Source: Caldilineaceae bacterium
Lineage (GTDB): Bacteria; Chloroflexota; Anaerolineae; Caldilineales; Caldilineaceae
DNA: 52,018 nt
NCBI GenBank assembly: GCA_022824685.1
Contig: JAJDZJ010000124.1
Coordinates: 1-52,018, forward strand
Reading direction: 5' to 3'
The notes beneath the pieces were generated by a model. It had not been told where the DNA came from. It did not search any database and saw only the letters and a program-made list of their open reading frames with translations. Each line of letters starts with the position of its first letter. Within the stretch, counting starts at the first letter, position 1. Position numbers and translations under genes: made by a program. Below, piece by piece: positions 18,391-27,995 of the stretch.

Positions 18391-19440
18391 ATGGCGTCAC
18401 CCATACATGAAGCTCTGGAATCAATTTTCGGTGGGCATGATCTCAGCGTTGAGGCGGCCGACGCGGCGATGACACAGATCATGAGCGGCGAGGCCACCGA
18501 TGCGCAGATCGGGGCACTTCTGGCTGCGCTGCGCCAGAAAGGAGAGAGTATCGCCGAAATCACCGGTTGCGCTCTGGCGATGAAACGCGTCGCGGTCCCG
18601 GTCCGGCCCGATCTTGAAGGGCAGCGCCTGTTGGACACCTGCGGCACGGGCGGCGACCAGACCGGCACGTTCAACATAAGCACAACGGTTGCGTTCGTGG
18701 TGGCCGGGGCCGGCGAAAAGGTGGCGAAGCACGGCAACCGGTCCGCCAGCAGCCAGTGCGGCAGCGCCGACGTCCTGGAGGAGCTAGGCGTCCGCCTGGA
18801 CCTGGGGCCGGACCAGGTTGCGGAGTGCATAGAGGAGGTTGGCATCGGATTTCTGTTTGCGCCGCTCTACCATCCTGCGATGAGGTTCGCGATCGGCCCG
18901 CGCCGTGAACTGTCGACGCGGACCGTCTTTAACTTACTGGGCCCCCTCACAAACCCGGCGAATGCCACACACCAGGTGATCGGCGTGCCCAGCTCCGAAC
19001 TGACGAATCAGATGGCAAGTGTGCTGGAACAGATGGGAACGAGGGCTGCAATTGTGGTTAACGGGACCACCGAAGAAGGGCGCGGCGTAGACGAGCTTAC
19101 GACGACCGGGGTCAACTGGATCAGTCATCTGCGCAATGGGGAGGTTTGCGAAAGTAAACTTGATGCGGCTGATCTTGGCCTGGCGCCCGCTACGATGGAC
19201 GACCTTCGCGGTGGAGACGCTGGCGAGAACGCCGCCATCACAACGGGCATACTGAGTGGCGATCTGCGCGGCCCCAAGCGAGATGTGGTACTATTGAATG
19301 CGGCAGCCGCCCTGACCACCGAAAGCCGTGACTGGGAGGCGGGCCTGACCGCGGCCGCGCAGTCGATCGATAGCGGCGCGGCGCAGGACATACTTGGCAG
19401 GTTTATCGCCAAGACGCAGAGCTTCGGCGGTGAGCAGTAG
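18391..19440 (+). CDS. trpD: Anthranilate phosphoribosyltransferase
   Basis: A 349-residue enzyme that joins anthranilate to PRPP. The PRPP/diphosphate loop GTGGD is at residues 85-89, followed by TFNIST and the KHGNRSASSQCGSADVLE segment typical of TrpD. I chose ATG 18391 with AGGAG 8 bases upstream; ATG 18373 lies ahead of that site. The C-terminal Rossmann-like region and total length are normal. Confidence 0.96.
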   Translation: MASPIHEALESIFGGHDLSVEAADAAMTQIMSGEATDAQIGALLAALRQKGESIAEITGCALAMKRVAVPVRPDLEGQRLLDTCGTGGDQTGTFNISTTVAFVVAGAGEKVAKHGNRSASSQCGSADVLEELGVRLDLGPDQVAECIEEVGIGFLFAPLYHPAMRFAIGPRRELSTRTVFNLLGPLTNPANATHQVIGVPSSELTNQMASVLEQMGTRAAIVVNGTTEEGRGVDELTTTGVNWISHLRNGEVCESKLDAADLGLAPATMDDLRGGDAGENAAITTGILSGDLRGPKRDVVLLNAAAALTTESRDWEAGLTAAAQSIDSGAAQDILGRFIAKTQSFGGEQ

Positions 19441-19443
19441 AAA

Positions 19444-20307
19444 ATGGCAAAGTTTTCTCAGTTGGAAATTGCGAAACACAAGGGCCATGTCCTCGATCGG
19501 ATTATGTCCTGGAAACGCCAGGAGGTGACCCGCCAGATGGAGGCGGTCCCCCTGGCCCAACTCAAGGCGCTGGCCGCGGTGACCGAGCCGCCGATGGATT
19601 TTGCGGGCGCGCTCACCGCCGAAACCGGCGCCAGCCTGATCGCGGAAGTCAAGCGGGCCAGCCCCTCCCAGGGATTGATTGCCCGAGACTGGTCGCCGAC
19701 CGCGATTGCCGAAACCTATGCCGCCAGCGGCGCGGCCGCGATTTCCTGCTTGACCGATTCAAGATTCTTCCAGGGACAGCTCACTCATCTTGCCGAAATC
19801 GGCGACCACCTGCGCGCCAGGAAACTGTCCACGCCGCTGCTGCGCAAAGAGTTCATCTACCATCCATACCAGGTATACGAAGCCCGAGCAGCGGGAGCGG
19901 ATGCCCTGCTTCTGATCGTGGGCGTGCTTGGAAACGCCGACCTGAGAGAGTTGCTGCAGCTGACAGATGGCCTGGGGATGGACGCCCTGGTTGAGGTGCA
20001 TGACGAGGAGGAGTTGGCGCGGGCGTTGTCCGTGGGCGCCCGGATTATCGGCGTCAACAACCGCGATTTGAGAACTTTCGACGTGGATATCGAGACCACT
20101 GGCCGGTTGCGAAAACAGATACCTATCGACAAAGTTCTTGTAGGCGAGAGCGGGATTCGCAACGCTGATGATGTGAAGCGCATGACCGACATGGGCTGCG
20201 ACGCAATCCTGGTAGGCGAGAGTTTCTGTAAGCTGCCCCAGGAGGAACGCGGCGCGCTGGTGCGCGAGTTCGCGCTCGCGGGGAAGCTTCAAGACAGGAC
20301 TCTGTGA
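19444..20307 (+). CDS. trpC: Indole-3-glycerol phosphate synthase
   Basis: A 287-residue TIM-barrel enzyme that closes the indole ring. The catalytic lysine segment EVKRASPSQG covers residues 68-77. LLRKEFIYHPYQ, GVNNRDLRTFDVD and VGESGIRN are the later family motifs. The gene starts 3 bases after the trpD stop and no separate strong ribosome binding site is visible, so coupling is likely. It is not fused to TrpF, which lies further downstream. Confidence 0.96.
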   Translation: MAKFSQLEIAKHKGHVLDRIMSWKRQEVTRQMEAVPLAQLKALAAVTEPPMDFAGALTAETGASLIAEVKRASPSQGLIARDWSPTAIAETYAASGAAAISCLTDSRFFQGQLTHLAEIGDHLRARKLSTPLLRKEFIYHPYQVYEARAAGADALLLIVGVLGNADLRELLQLTDGLGMDALVEVHDEEELARALSVGARIIGVNNRDLRTFDVDIETTGRLRKQIPIDKVLVGESGIRNADDVKRMTDMGCDAILVGESFCKLPQEERGALVREFALAGKLQDRTL

Positions 20308-20340
20308 GGACATTCACCGTATGCCCGGATGGCATTCCTT

Positions 20341-21072
20341 ATGACCGGCACAGTTCTCAATGTGATCGCCGTCCTGGTGGGAGGGACCGTTGGCACGCTG
20401 TTGGGCAACCGGCTGCCGACGAGAATTCAAGAGACTGTGATGCACGGATTGGGCCTGATGGTCCTGGTCATTGGGATGGTCATGGCAATCGGGACGAACA
20501 ATCTCCTCATTCCTCTCTTCAGCGTTGTTGCGGGCGGCATCGTTGGCGAACTGATGCGCATAGACGATGGGCTGAACTGGCTGGGCGCGCAGGCCGAGGC
20601 CCGCTGGGGCAGCGCATTGGGACAGAGCGGAAATGCCGGTTGGAGCGTTACGCGGGCATTTGTCACCTCCAGCCTGATCTTTTGCGTCGGGCCGATGACG
20701 ATCCTTGGCAGCATTCAGGACGGGTTGCTCGGCGACTATGAGTTGCTTGCGATCAAGAGCGCTCTGGATGGGTTTGCCGCCATTCCATTTGCGGCAAGCC
20801 TGGGCCCAGGGGTCTTGCTGAGCGTTGGGACGGTCGCAGTGGTGCAGGGCGGGTTGTCCGCGCTGGCGGGGGGGCTCGGTCTGGGACTGGAAGAGGTCAG
20901 CCGGGCAACGCCGTGGGTCGTCGAACTTACGGCAACGGGCGGCGTCATGATTCTGGGAATCGGTCTGACGCTGTTGGAACTGAAGAGGATCAGGGTCGCA
21001 AGTCTACTGCCAAGTATCGCAATCGCGCCCTTGCTGGTCTGGCTGCTTGGTGCGACAGGCATAGGATATTGA
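20341..21072 (+). CDS. DUF554 (YqgA-like) membrane protein
   Basis: A 243-residue polytopic membrane protein with about six hydrophobic segments. The start TGTVLNVIAVLVGGTVGTLL and the following GLGLMVLVIGM fit DUF554 proteins such as YqgA, whose function is unknown; some relatives are suspected transporters. I start at ATG 20341, where the protein matches the family. ATG 20329 would add four residues. A seven-codon frame at 20321 with GAGGA upstream ends in TGA overlapping this ATG, so it may deliver ribosomes by coupling. It lies between trpC and trpF. Confidence 0.8.
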   Translation: MTGTVLNVIAVLVGGTVGTLLGNRLPTRIQETVMHGLGLMVLVIGMVMAIGTNNLLIPLFSVVAGGIVGELMRIDDGLNWLGAQAEARWGSALGQSGNAGWSVTRAFVTSSLIFCVGPMTILGSIQDGLLGDYELLAIKSALDGFAAIPFAASLGPGVLLSVGTVAVVQGGLSALAGGLGLGLEEVSRATPWVVELTATGGVMILGIGLTLLELKRIRVASLLPSIAIAPLLVWLLGATGIGY

Positions 21073-21129
21073 CAGGAAGCCAGAGGCAGGCACTTGCATG
21101 AACGTCGACCAGAAGGAGGAAGGCGACCG

Positions 21130-21846
21130 ATGACGCGCGTGAAGATCTGCGGCATCTCCAGCTTTGAAGACGGACTGTGCGCGGCGGAAGCCGGCGCGGA
21201 TTTTCTGGGATTCATCTTTTTCAGAAAATCTCCCCGTTTCATCTCGCCGGATGGCGCGGGAGAGATTACAGCCGGACTCAGGGCGCACGCGGCATCATCG
21301 GGGCCGCTTTCAGATTCCGGTACCAGGTCGTCTCCGACGCCCCGGTTCGTCGGCGTCTTCGTCAATGAACCTCTGGCTGTCGTTGAGGAGACGATGCGCC
21401 GGGCCAACCTGGATTACGCGCAGTTGCATGGAGATGAGCCGCCGGCGATGCTTGAAGCGCTTGGCGGACGCGGCTTTAAGGCACTCCGCCCAACCAGCGC
21501 CGTCGAAGCGGGTATCGAGGCAGAGTGGTACGCGGATCTTGGGCCCAGCGACGGTCCCCAGCTTCTGGTCGACGCCTACGATCCGCGTGAGTACGGGGGA
21601 ACGGGAAAGAAGGCCGACTGGATTGCCGCCGCGGAAGTGCGGAAAACATACCCTCGCCTGGTACTCGCCGGCGGCCTGACACCACTGAACGTGGCCGCGG
21701 CCGTGGAGGCAGTCCGGCCATGGGGTGTTGACGTGAGCAGCGGCGTGGAGAATGGACCCGGGCGCAAAGACCCGGAAAAGGTGCGCGCCTTTGTCGCCGC
21801 AGCCAAAGGCTGGGGGACGCGGGCCGCGGGCTCGTATACAGGTTGA
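21130..21846 (+). CDS. trpF: Phosphoribosylanthranilate isomerase
   Basis: A 238-residue TIM-barrel enzyme, third step after anthranilate in Trp synthesis. The start MTRVKICGISS has the catalytic Cys of the KICG motif, and QLHGDEPP, LLVDAYDP and DVSSGVENGPGRKDPEKV are typical. ATG 21130 is preceded by AAGGAGGAAGG at 7 bases; the frame extends upstream to 21094 but without support. Residues 49-75 form a longer, less conserved insertion than usual. Confidence 0.95.
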   Translation: MTRVKICGISSFEDGLCAAEAGADFLGFIFFRKSPRFISPDGAGEITAGLRAHAASSGPLSDSGTRSSPTPRFVGVFVNEPLAVVEETMRRANLDYAQLHGDEPPAMLEALGGRGFKALRPTSAVEAGIEAEWYADLGPSDGPQLLVDAYDPREYGGTGKKADWIAAAEVRKTYPRLVLAGGLTPLNVAAAVEAVRPWGVDVSSGVENGPGRKDPEKVRAFVAAAKGWGTRAAGSYTG

Positions 21847-21879
21847 GAGCCAGTTTGGACAGGTTCAAGAGATAGAAGC

Positions 21880-23130
21880 ATGGAGATCTTGGGGGGACCA
21901 CTGTTTGCGGTTGCCGGGGCCGGAGAATCTCACGGGCCAGGTGTAACGACGATTGTCTTCGGATGCCCCGCCGGCCTTCGCATTCAACGGGGCGAGGTAC
22001 AGCAGTACCTGGACCGGCGGCGTCCCGGCAGCAACCGCCACGGCACACCCAGGCAGGAGGCGGACAGGGTGGTCCTGCTTTCGGGCCTGTACGCGGAGGG
22101 CGAGATTGAACGCTTGCTCTCGGGTCCTGCCGTGTCGGTAGGCGGCGAGTCCGGTTCTGAAACTGAGAGCTATGAAGAGGGATTTTCAACGGGGGAACCA
22201 ATCGCTGCCCTGGTTCTCTCCACTTCGCAGCGGTCGCGACACTACGATCAGTTCGCGGGACCCCGCGGCGAGGTACGGCCCGGGCACACGGACCTGGTCA
22301 AGTATCACAAGTCACAGGGCTTCGTCGACATACGCGGGGGCGGCCGCTCCAGCTACCGTTCGACCATTTCGGATGTAATCGGCGGATCGATCGCTCGCAT
22401 CTTCCTGAAGGAACATTTCGGAACGGTGATCCTATCTTCGATTTCGCAGGTTGGCCCACTCAGGACTGACCTGAGTCTGGCACAGCACTTTGCCAGCGTT
22501 GCGCAACAGCAGGGCGCCCAGACGGTGACTTCGGAACAGATCGCCGCGGTGGAGTCGAGACTGGACACGGCAGAGATTCGCTCGCTCGACGCAGAGTTTG
22601 CGCAGGAGGCCGGCGAGTTGATCAAGCGAACCCGGATTGAGGGTGATTCACTGGGCGCGGCGGTTGAGGTTGTTGCCGTGAACCCGCCGTCGCTGGTGGG
22701 CGAGCCGCTCTACCAGAGTCTCAAAGTTCGGTTGATGGGCGCGTTGGGGGGACTGAATGCCGTGCAGTCCTGTGAGGTGGGCGACGGGGTGGAGGTCATC
22801 TCCCGCAAGGGCAGCGAGAACAATGATCCCATCCGCAGCGGCGGCTATCAGACAAATAGTCACGGCGGGCTGATCGGCGGCGTCACCACCGGGTCGCCGT
22901 TGGTCTGCCGAGTGGGATTCAAGCCGACCTCGACGATTCTCAAGACGCAGAATTCGGTGCGCAAGAATCTGGAGGAGATCGAATTTGCCCTGGATCGAGG
23001 CCGCCACGATCCCTGTGTCGGCGTCCGCGCCGGGGTGACGCTTGAGTCTCGCCTGGCGATCGAGTTGATGAATGCTGCGCTGATGCATCAGTCGGGCCGG
23101 GTAAGCACGCCCGAATTCAAATTATTCTGA
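21880..23130 (+). CDS. aroC: Chorismate synthase
   Basis: A 416-residue enzyme that converts EPSP to chorismate using reduced FMN. GESHGPGV near residue 14, RRRPGSNRHGTPRQEADRV, GHTDLVKY, RGGGRSSYRST and DGVEVISRKGSENND are its conserved blocks. It is longer than the usual 360-390 residues because of a few insertions. It is the branch-point supplier for all three aromatic branches, yet it lies in the Trp-controlled T-box operon. Confidence 0.95.
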   Translation: MEILGGPLFAVAGAGESHGPGVTTIVFGCPAGLRIQRGEVQQYLDRRRPGSNRHGTPRQEADRVVLLSGLYAEGEIERLLSGPAVSVGGESGSETESYEEGFSTGEPIAALVLSTSQRSRHYDQFAGPRGEVRPGHTDLVKYHKSQGFVDIRGGGRSSYRSTISDVIGGSIARIFLKEHFGTVILSSISQVGPLRTDLSLAQHFASVAQQQGAQTVTSEQIAAVESRLDTAEIRSLDAEFAQEAGELIKRTRIEGDSLGAAVEVVAVNPPSLVGEPLYQSLKVRLMGALGGLNAVQSCEVGDGVEVISRKGSENNDPIRSGGYQTNSHGGLIGGVTTGSPLVCRVGFKPTSTILKTQNSVRKNLEEIEFALDRGRHDPCVGVRAGVTLESRLAIELMNAALMHQSGRVSTPEFKLF

Positions 23131-23145
23131 CTCGGAGTCGACAGA

Positions 23146-24792
23146 TTGGACAACACGCACACATCCGAAGCGGCTCAATCGCTTGAAGACCTGTTGGCCG
23201 ATGGCAGCAACCTGACGATTACCGGCTTCATGGGCACGGGCAAGACGACGGTTGGTCAGATTCTGGCGGAGCGCCTGGGCCGCAAGCTTGTCGATATGGA
23301 TGAGCGGATTGAGGCCGAGTTTGGGAAGACGATTGCGGAGGTATTTGCCGACGAAGGCGAGGCGCTGTTTCGGCAGGCGGAGGCGCGGCTGTGTCAGACG
23401 CTGGCTGGCGAGTCCAACCTGGTCATCGCGACCGGCGGAGGCGCGCTGGTGAACGATGAGAACCTGCAGACGATGGAGGCCGGCGGTCCTGTTGTATGCC
23501 TGACAGCGGGAGTAGACACAATACTGGACCGGGTCGAAACATTCGAAGACCGTCCCTTGCTGCCTGGTGACAGGGAGGAGAAGAGGCGCAACATCGAGAG
23601 ATTGTTGCTGAGCCGCCGCGGCGCGTATGGACGCATTCCCTTGCGCGTGCTAACCGACGACGTCGCGCCGGAAACAGTCGCGGAGAGAGTGATCGACACC
23701 TTGGAAGGGAACAACGAGGTCGATGGGATGACCCGCATTACGGTGCCCACGCCGGATGGACAGTATCACATCTGCATTGGTGAAGGCATCCTGTCAAGCG
23801 CAGGGCGTCTGCTCGCGAATCGCGGCGTGGCAAAGGGCCAGGCAGCCATCGTTAGCAACGAAGAAATCGCCGGACATTTCGCTGAAACAGTGAGCGCGAG
23901 CCTGAGGAATGAGGGCTACACGCCGGTCCTGTGCATTGTTCCGGAAGGGGAAGCGCATAAGACGCTGGCAACCGTGGGCGGCCTGTATGATCAGTTCGTT
24001 GCCGCCGAGTTGGACAGGAGAAGCCCCATTATCGGGCTGGGCGGCGGTGTGATCGGGGATATGGCGGGATTCGCGGCGGCCACCTACCTGCGGGGCGCGC
24101 CCTTTGTACAGATCCCGACGTCTCTGCTTTCCATGGTCGACGCCTCGGTCGGGGGAAAGACGGGGGTGGATTTGCCCCAGGGCAAGAACCTGGTGGGCGC
24201 GTTCAAGCAGCCTGAGGTCGTGATCATCGACCCGGAGTCGCTCGCTGAACTCCCGACTGCCGAATTCCGGTCGGGGCTGGCCGAAATCGTGAAGCATGGC
24301 ATTTTGGGCGCGCCGGATCTCTTCCGACAGATGGAGCAGGAGGGACCGACCGACTTGACCCAGATGATTGCCGATGCGGTCCGGGTGAAGGTGGACGTCG
24401 TGATTGAGGATCCATTCGAGAGAGGGCGGCGAGCGACGCTCAACCTGGGGCACACATTCGGCCACGCAATCGAGCAGGTGAGCGGCTACTCCTTGCGGCA
24501 CGGTGAGGCGGTCGCGATCGGCACTGTTGCCGCTGCCCGGATGGCTGTCGCGCTGGACCGATGCGACGCAGGGACTGCGAACCGCATCGAGAGATGCCTG
24601 GAGAGGCTGGATCTGCCCACTACGGCCAGCGGCCTTGACCTGGAAGAGGTATACGCCATGATGTTTCGAGACAAGAAACGGAGTGGACGCACGCTGCGTT
24701 TCATTATTCCCCAGGGGATAGGTGATGTGGTCATCATCGACGATCCGGGCCGGGAGTTCGTGATCGATGCGCTGGTTTCTGTGTTGGCGTAG
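23146..24792 (+). CDS. aroKB: Shikimate kinase / 3-dehydroquinate synthase fusion
   Basis: A 548-residue bifunctional protein. Residues about 20-190 are shikimate kinase: Walker A GFMGTGKT at 27-34, DMDERIE, and the ATGGGALV and EDRPLL segments. Residues about 197-548 are 3-dehydroquinate synthase: the NAD-binding GGGVIGDMAGF near 299, the Lys-bearing SVGGKTGVDLPQGKN, EIVKHG and the zinc histidine in GHTFGH near 438. The two domains join in NNEVDGMTRITV without a long linker. The start is TTG at 23146 with a weak GGAGTC upstream. AroK/AroB fusions are known in some bacteria. Confidence 0.94.
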   Translation: MDNTHTSEAAQSLEDLLADGSNLTITGFMGTGKTTVGQILAERLGRKLVDMDERIEAEFGKTIAEVFADEGEALFRQAEARLCQTLAGESNLVIATGGGALVNDENLQTMEAGGPVVCLTAGVDTILDRVETFEDRPLLPGDREEKRRNIERLLLSRRGAYGRIPLRVLTDDVAPETVAERVIDTLEGNNEVDGMTRITVPTPDGQYHICIGEGILSSAGRLLANRGVAKGQAAIVSNEEIAGHFAETVSASLRNEGYTPVLCIVPEGEAHKTLATVGGLYDQFVAAELDRRSPIIGLGGGVIGDMAGFAAATYLRGAPFVQIPTSLLSMVDASVGGKTGVDLPQGKNLVGAFKQPEVVIIDPESLAELPTAEFRSGLAEIVKHGILGAPDLFRQMEQEGPTDLTQMIADAVRVKVDVVIEDPFERGRRATLNLGHTFGHAIEQVSGYSLRHGEAVAIGTVAAARMAVALDRCDAGTANRIERCLERLDLPTTASGLDLEEVYAMMFRDKKRSGRTLRFIIPQGIGDVVIIDDPGREFVIDALVSVLA

Positions 24793-24854
24793 CCGCTGGC
24801 CACTGAGAGAACACGACAACGTAGACCTGCAACTGACTGAGCGATAGCGAAAAC

Positions 24855-25301
24855 ATGACCAATATCCTGGTTCTTCATGGACCCAACCTCAATCTGCTGG
24901 GCACCCGCGAACGGTCTATTTACGGCCATGTCTCGCTGGAGGCCATTGACCGCGAGCTGGTTGCCGCGGCTGGCGAGGGCGTGGAAATCCGGACCATTCA
25001 AAGCAATCATGAAGGCAAGTTAATCGACGAGATCCACCATGGGCGCATGTGGGCAGACGGCATCTTGATGAATCCCGGAGCATTCACGCACTACTCCTAC
25101 GCCATTCGCGACGCGGTGGCCGGCGTCGCCATACCCACGGTGGAAGTTCACCTGAGCAATGTCCACAGCCGCGAGGCGTTTCGCCACCGGTCGGTCATTG
25201 CGCCAGTCTGTATCGGACAGATTAGCGGTTTTGGCTGGCGCAGCTATCTTCTCGGTCTGGAGGGGCTCTTGTCGTACATTTCCGAAAATCGGACCGACTG
25301 A
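24855..25301 (+). CDS. aroQ: 3-dehydroquinate dehydratase, type II
   Basis: A 148-residue dodecameric-type dehydroquinase. [11 protein letters not shown] with the following IYG supplies the active-site Arg and Tyr, NPGAFTHYS binds substrate, and [16 protein letters not shown] completes the site. It converts dehydroquinate to dehydroshikimate. The 62-base gap after aroKB has no terminator, so it is probably the last gene of the T-box operon. No clear terminator is visible in the 109 bases that follow. Confidence 0.95.
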   Translation: MTNILVLHGPNLNLLGTRERSIYGHVSLEAIDRELVAAAGEGVEIRTIQSNHEGKLIDEIHHGRMWADGILMNPGAFTHYSYAIRDAVAGVAIPTVEVHLSNVHSREAFRHRSVIAPVCIGQISGFGWRSYLLGLEGLLSYISENRTD

Positions 25302-25410
25302 ACATTTCGGTCTGGCTCCTAGGCGAAAACATGATGTCGCTACGAGAATGCTCAGACCGTTCCTGACACATTGCCTGCGCATCTAACGCAGACAGCCTCC
25401 TTCGCAGCAG

Positions 25411-26751
25411 ATGACCCTATTTCGCTGGCGCCTGTTCTGGACGCTCACCATATTATGTGTTCTTATGCTCATGGCTGTCCTGCTCATGGCCACGGAGCAG
25501 CCGGCGGCAGGATCGGTCCTGTCTTTGTCCGTAAGTCGTCCGGCGCTTGATCCAGTTGTCGAGAAATTGCCGGCGACATCGCCGCCTGATGATTCCTCCA
25601 GTTCAGCCTTGGTCGACCTGCCGAAACCTGCTGTAGCGAGTAACGGCACCGTAGAATTGTGGCATAGCTGGGCAGGCAGAGACGGGGACGCGTTGGCGGC
25701 CATCCTGGAACGCTTTCACCAGACAAGGCCCAATGTTCAGGTGGAGGCACAGTTTGTTGACTTTGGTGACCTGGCGCAGGCGTACACGACTGCGGTTCAG
25801 GCCGGGGAAGGGCCGGACTTGATTTTGGCGCCCAACTGGTGGATTCCAGACCTGGTTGCCGCGGGCGTTTTGTTGCCGATTGACAATCAGATTTCTGATC
25901 AGGAACGGGAGCAGTTTTTTGCGGCAGCCATCGAAAACCTCGTTTGGGAGGGCATGTTGTATGGCTTGCCTACGGACTTCGAGCTCGTCGCGTTGTACTA
26001 CAACCGGCGGCTGCTGAACGAAGGCGACCTGCCGGGCACAACGGAAGACATGGTCGCTCTGGCCGTGGATTCTCCTCTGCAGGGCGCCGGCATCTACACC
26101 AACTTTTATCACCTGTTCTGGGGAATCAGTGCCTATGGAGGCAGCCTCTTCGACGACGATGGACGCGTCACCCTCGAACAGTCGCCAGGCGCGGCAGCGT
26201 TTCTGGCCTGGTTGAAACGGGCCGGTGACACGCCAGGGATCCATGCCGCTCTCGACTACGGCATGCTGATGGAGCGCTTCAAGAAAGAAGAATATGCGCT
26301 GTTTGTCGACGGGCCGTGGAGCATCGGCGAATTGCGTCAACATTTCGGGGCTGATCTGGGTGTAGCAAAGCTGCCGGCAGGACCTCATGGGCCCGCCCGC
26401 CCCTGGTTGAGCGCGGATGGCGTGTTTCTGAACCCGGCCACGACGGCAGACCAGCAGGCGCTTGCGCTGGCGGCCGCCCTGCATATCACGAACGCGGAGA
26501 GCGCCTCGATATTGGCAAGAACTGCCGGACGGCTGCCCGCGCACAAGGGCGCGGACCTGGGAGAGGATCCTCTGCTGGCCGGTTTCACCATGCAGGCGAT
26601 CGATGCGGTTCCTCAGCCCCACTCTGCAGAGCTGGACGAAGTGTGGGTCTACGCAACTGACATGGTCTCACAGGTTCTTGGCGGTTCTGCGACGCCGGAG
26701 GAGGCCGTTATCGAAGCCGCAACGCTCATCAATGAGGCGAACGGCAAGTAA
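25411..26751 (+). CDS. Extracellular solute-binding protein (family 1, sugar type), orphan
   Basis: A 446-residue ABC-transporter binding protein of the MalE/UgpB type. One hydrophobic segment (about residues 8-27) and a Ser/Pro-rich spacer precede the binding domain, which opens with TVELWHSWAGRDGDALAAIL and continues with GEGPDLILAPNWW. No lipobox cysteine is evident, so it is probably secreted or anchored by the N-terminal helix. No permease or ATPase gene is nearby. Ligand unknown; sugars are typical. Confidence 0.85.
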   Translation: MTLFRWRLFWTLTILCVLMLMAVLLMATEQPAAGSVLSLSVSRPALDPVVEKLPATSPPDDSSSSALVDLPKPAVASNGTVELWHSWAGRDGDALAAILERFHQTRPNVQVEAQFVDFGDLAQAYTTAVQAGEGPDLILAPNWWIPDLVAAGVLLPIDNQISDQEREQFFAAAIENLVWEGMLYGLPTDFELVALYYNRRLLNEGDLPGTTEDMVALAVDSPLQGAGIYTNFYHLFWGISAYGGSLFDDDGRVTLEQSPGAAAFLAWLKRAGDTPGIHAALDYGMLMERFKKEEYALFVDGPWSIGELRQHFGADLGVAKLPAGPHGPARPWLSADGVFLNPATTADQQALALAAALHITNAESASILARTAGRLPAHKGADLGEDPLLAGFTMQAIDAVPQPHSAELDEVWVYATDMVSQVLGGSATPEEAVIEAATLINEANGK

Positions 26752-26830
26752 GTTGTGGGCGGGAAACCTTGAGTGACCGCACAGTGGTTGTTGATTCGGT
26801 TGGATTGAAGAAACCGGCCCTCTGAGGACT

Positions 26831-27925
26831 GTGCTCGCGCCCAACCGGGGACTGAGGACAGTCTGTTCGCAAATGGCAGACGGAGATAAATTGAACGTGA
26901 CGCCCCGACTTTCTCTGGAGACCCGTCCCCAAGGTATTGTCGCCGGACTCTACGACCGTCTTCCGTTCCCAAACATTGGGCCGACCCAGGAGCTTGCCTT
27001 TGACCTCGGAATCACCGCCCACGATGGCGATGTCCAGTTGCAAGGATTGGTGATACAGGGTTATAGCGGGCACCAGATGTTGTTTGAGCAACGCTGGTCG
27101 GCGCGCATGATTCGTCAACGCACCGGTGAAGAAGACCTGACGATTTCAGCCGGAACCGGGTTGGCCGTACGAAGTCTCCAGTTTCTCCTGCACGGGTACG
27201 AATGCCTTACCCATATCGAGATAACAGTTGTCGGCAGGGCAAAGGGGGCTGGAGAGGGGTCCGAAGGCGGCCCAGGGATTCAGGCTCACTGCCAGGCCCC
27301 GGTCGCGTACCACGAACAACAGACGGACTTTTACTTTCCGCTGGCCGGGGCATGGTGGGCGGCGCAAGCCGGAGACTGGAGTGACTTTCACAAGACGGAG
27401 GTTTACAGCCAGCCCTTCGCCCTGGATTTCGTGAAACTGGGCCCCGACGGGCGCACATTTTTGGGCAACGGGCGCGCGCTTTATGACCACCACAGTTGGA
27501 ATCAACCTGTATACGCCGCGGCAGGGGGCAAAGTGGCCTATCTCTGTTTCGATATGCCGGACATGGCGCCAGGAGCCATACCCGACCAGGCTATCATGCG
27601 GGGCGATATGCGCCGCCTGCTGGGAAATGCCGTTGCCGTCAGCCATGCCAACGGCGAATTCAGCTATTATGCCCATCTGCAGCAGGCGAGTTTGCAGGTA
27701 AACGATGGTGAAGTGGTGCGAAGGGGAGCGCTCCTGGGACGTGTGGGCAACAGCGGCAATTCGCCGGGTCCGCATTTGCACTTCCATGTGATGAATGGAC
27801 CCAACCTCTTTATCGATCAGGGGCTGCCGGTCCAGTTCAGTCACTTTGAGGCCGGCGGACAGCAGTTTCCCGAACCGATTACGATTCCGACTCGCATGAT
27901 TGTCGTCGGGCCGGAGCGGACATGA
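26831..27925 (+). CDS. M23-like (LytM/DUF-type) metallopeptidase domain protein
   Basis: A 364-residue protein. The C-terminal half has an M23 fold: [28 protein letters not shown] and [17 protein letters not shown] (HxH near residues 315-317). The usual first His of the HxxxD ligand pair is not visible; the segment there is [13 protein letters not shown]. No signal peptide or membrane helix is seen, which is unusual for a peptidoglycan hydrolase. The start is GTG 26831; ATG 26873 is an alternative, and neither has well-spaced Shine-Dalgarno. Residues 1-180 are unrecognised. Confidence 0.75.
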   Translation: MLAPNRGLRTVCSQMADGDKLNVTPRLSLETRPQGIVAGLYDRLPFPNIGPTQELAFDLGITAHDGDVQLQGLVIQGYSGHQMLFEQRWSARMIRQRTGEEDLTISAGTGLAVRSLQFLLHGYECLTHIEITVVGRAKGAGEGSEGGPGIQAHCQAPVAYHEQQTDFYFPLAGAWWAAQAGDWSDFHKTEVYSQPFALDFVKLGPDGRTFLGNGRALYDHHSWNQPVYAAAGGKVAYLCFDMPDMAPGAIPDQAIMRGDMRRLLGNAVAVSHANGEFSYYAHLQQASLQVNDGEVVRRGALLGRVGNSGNSPGPHLHFHVMNGPNLFIDQGLPVQFSHFEAGGQQFPEPITIPTRMIVVGPERT

Positions 27926-27995
27926 CGCGTAGCGCCACCAGGCAGATACTTTTCAACTGTTCATCGTTCGCAAGCCTTCAGGGCCATAAAGCAAG

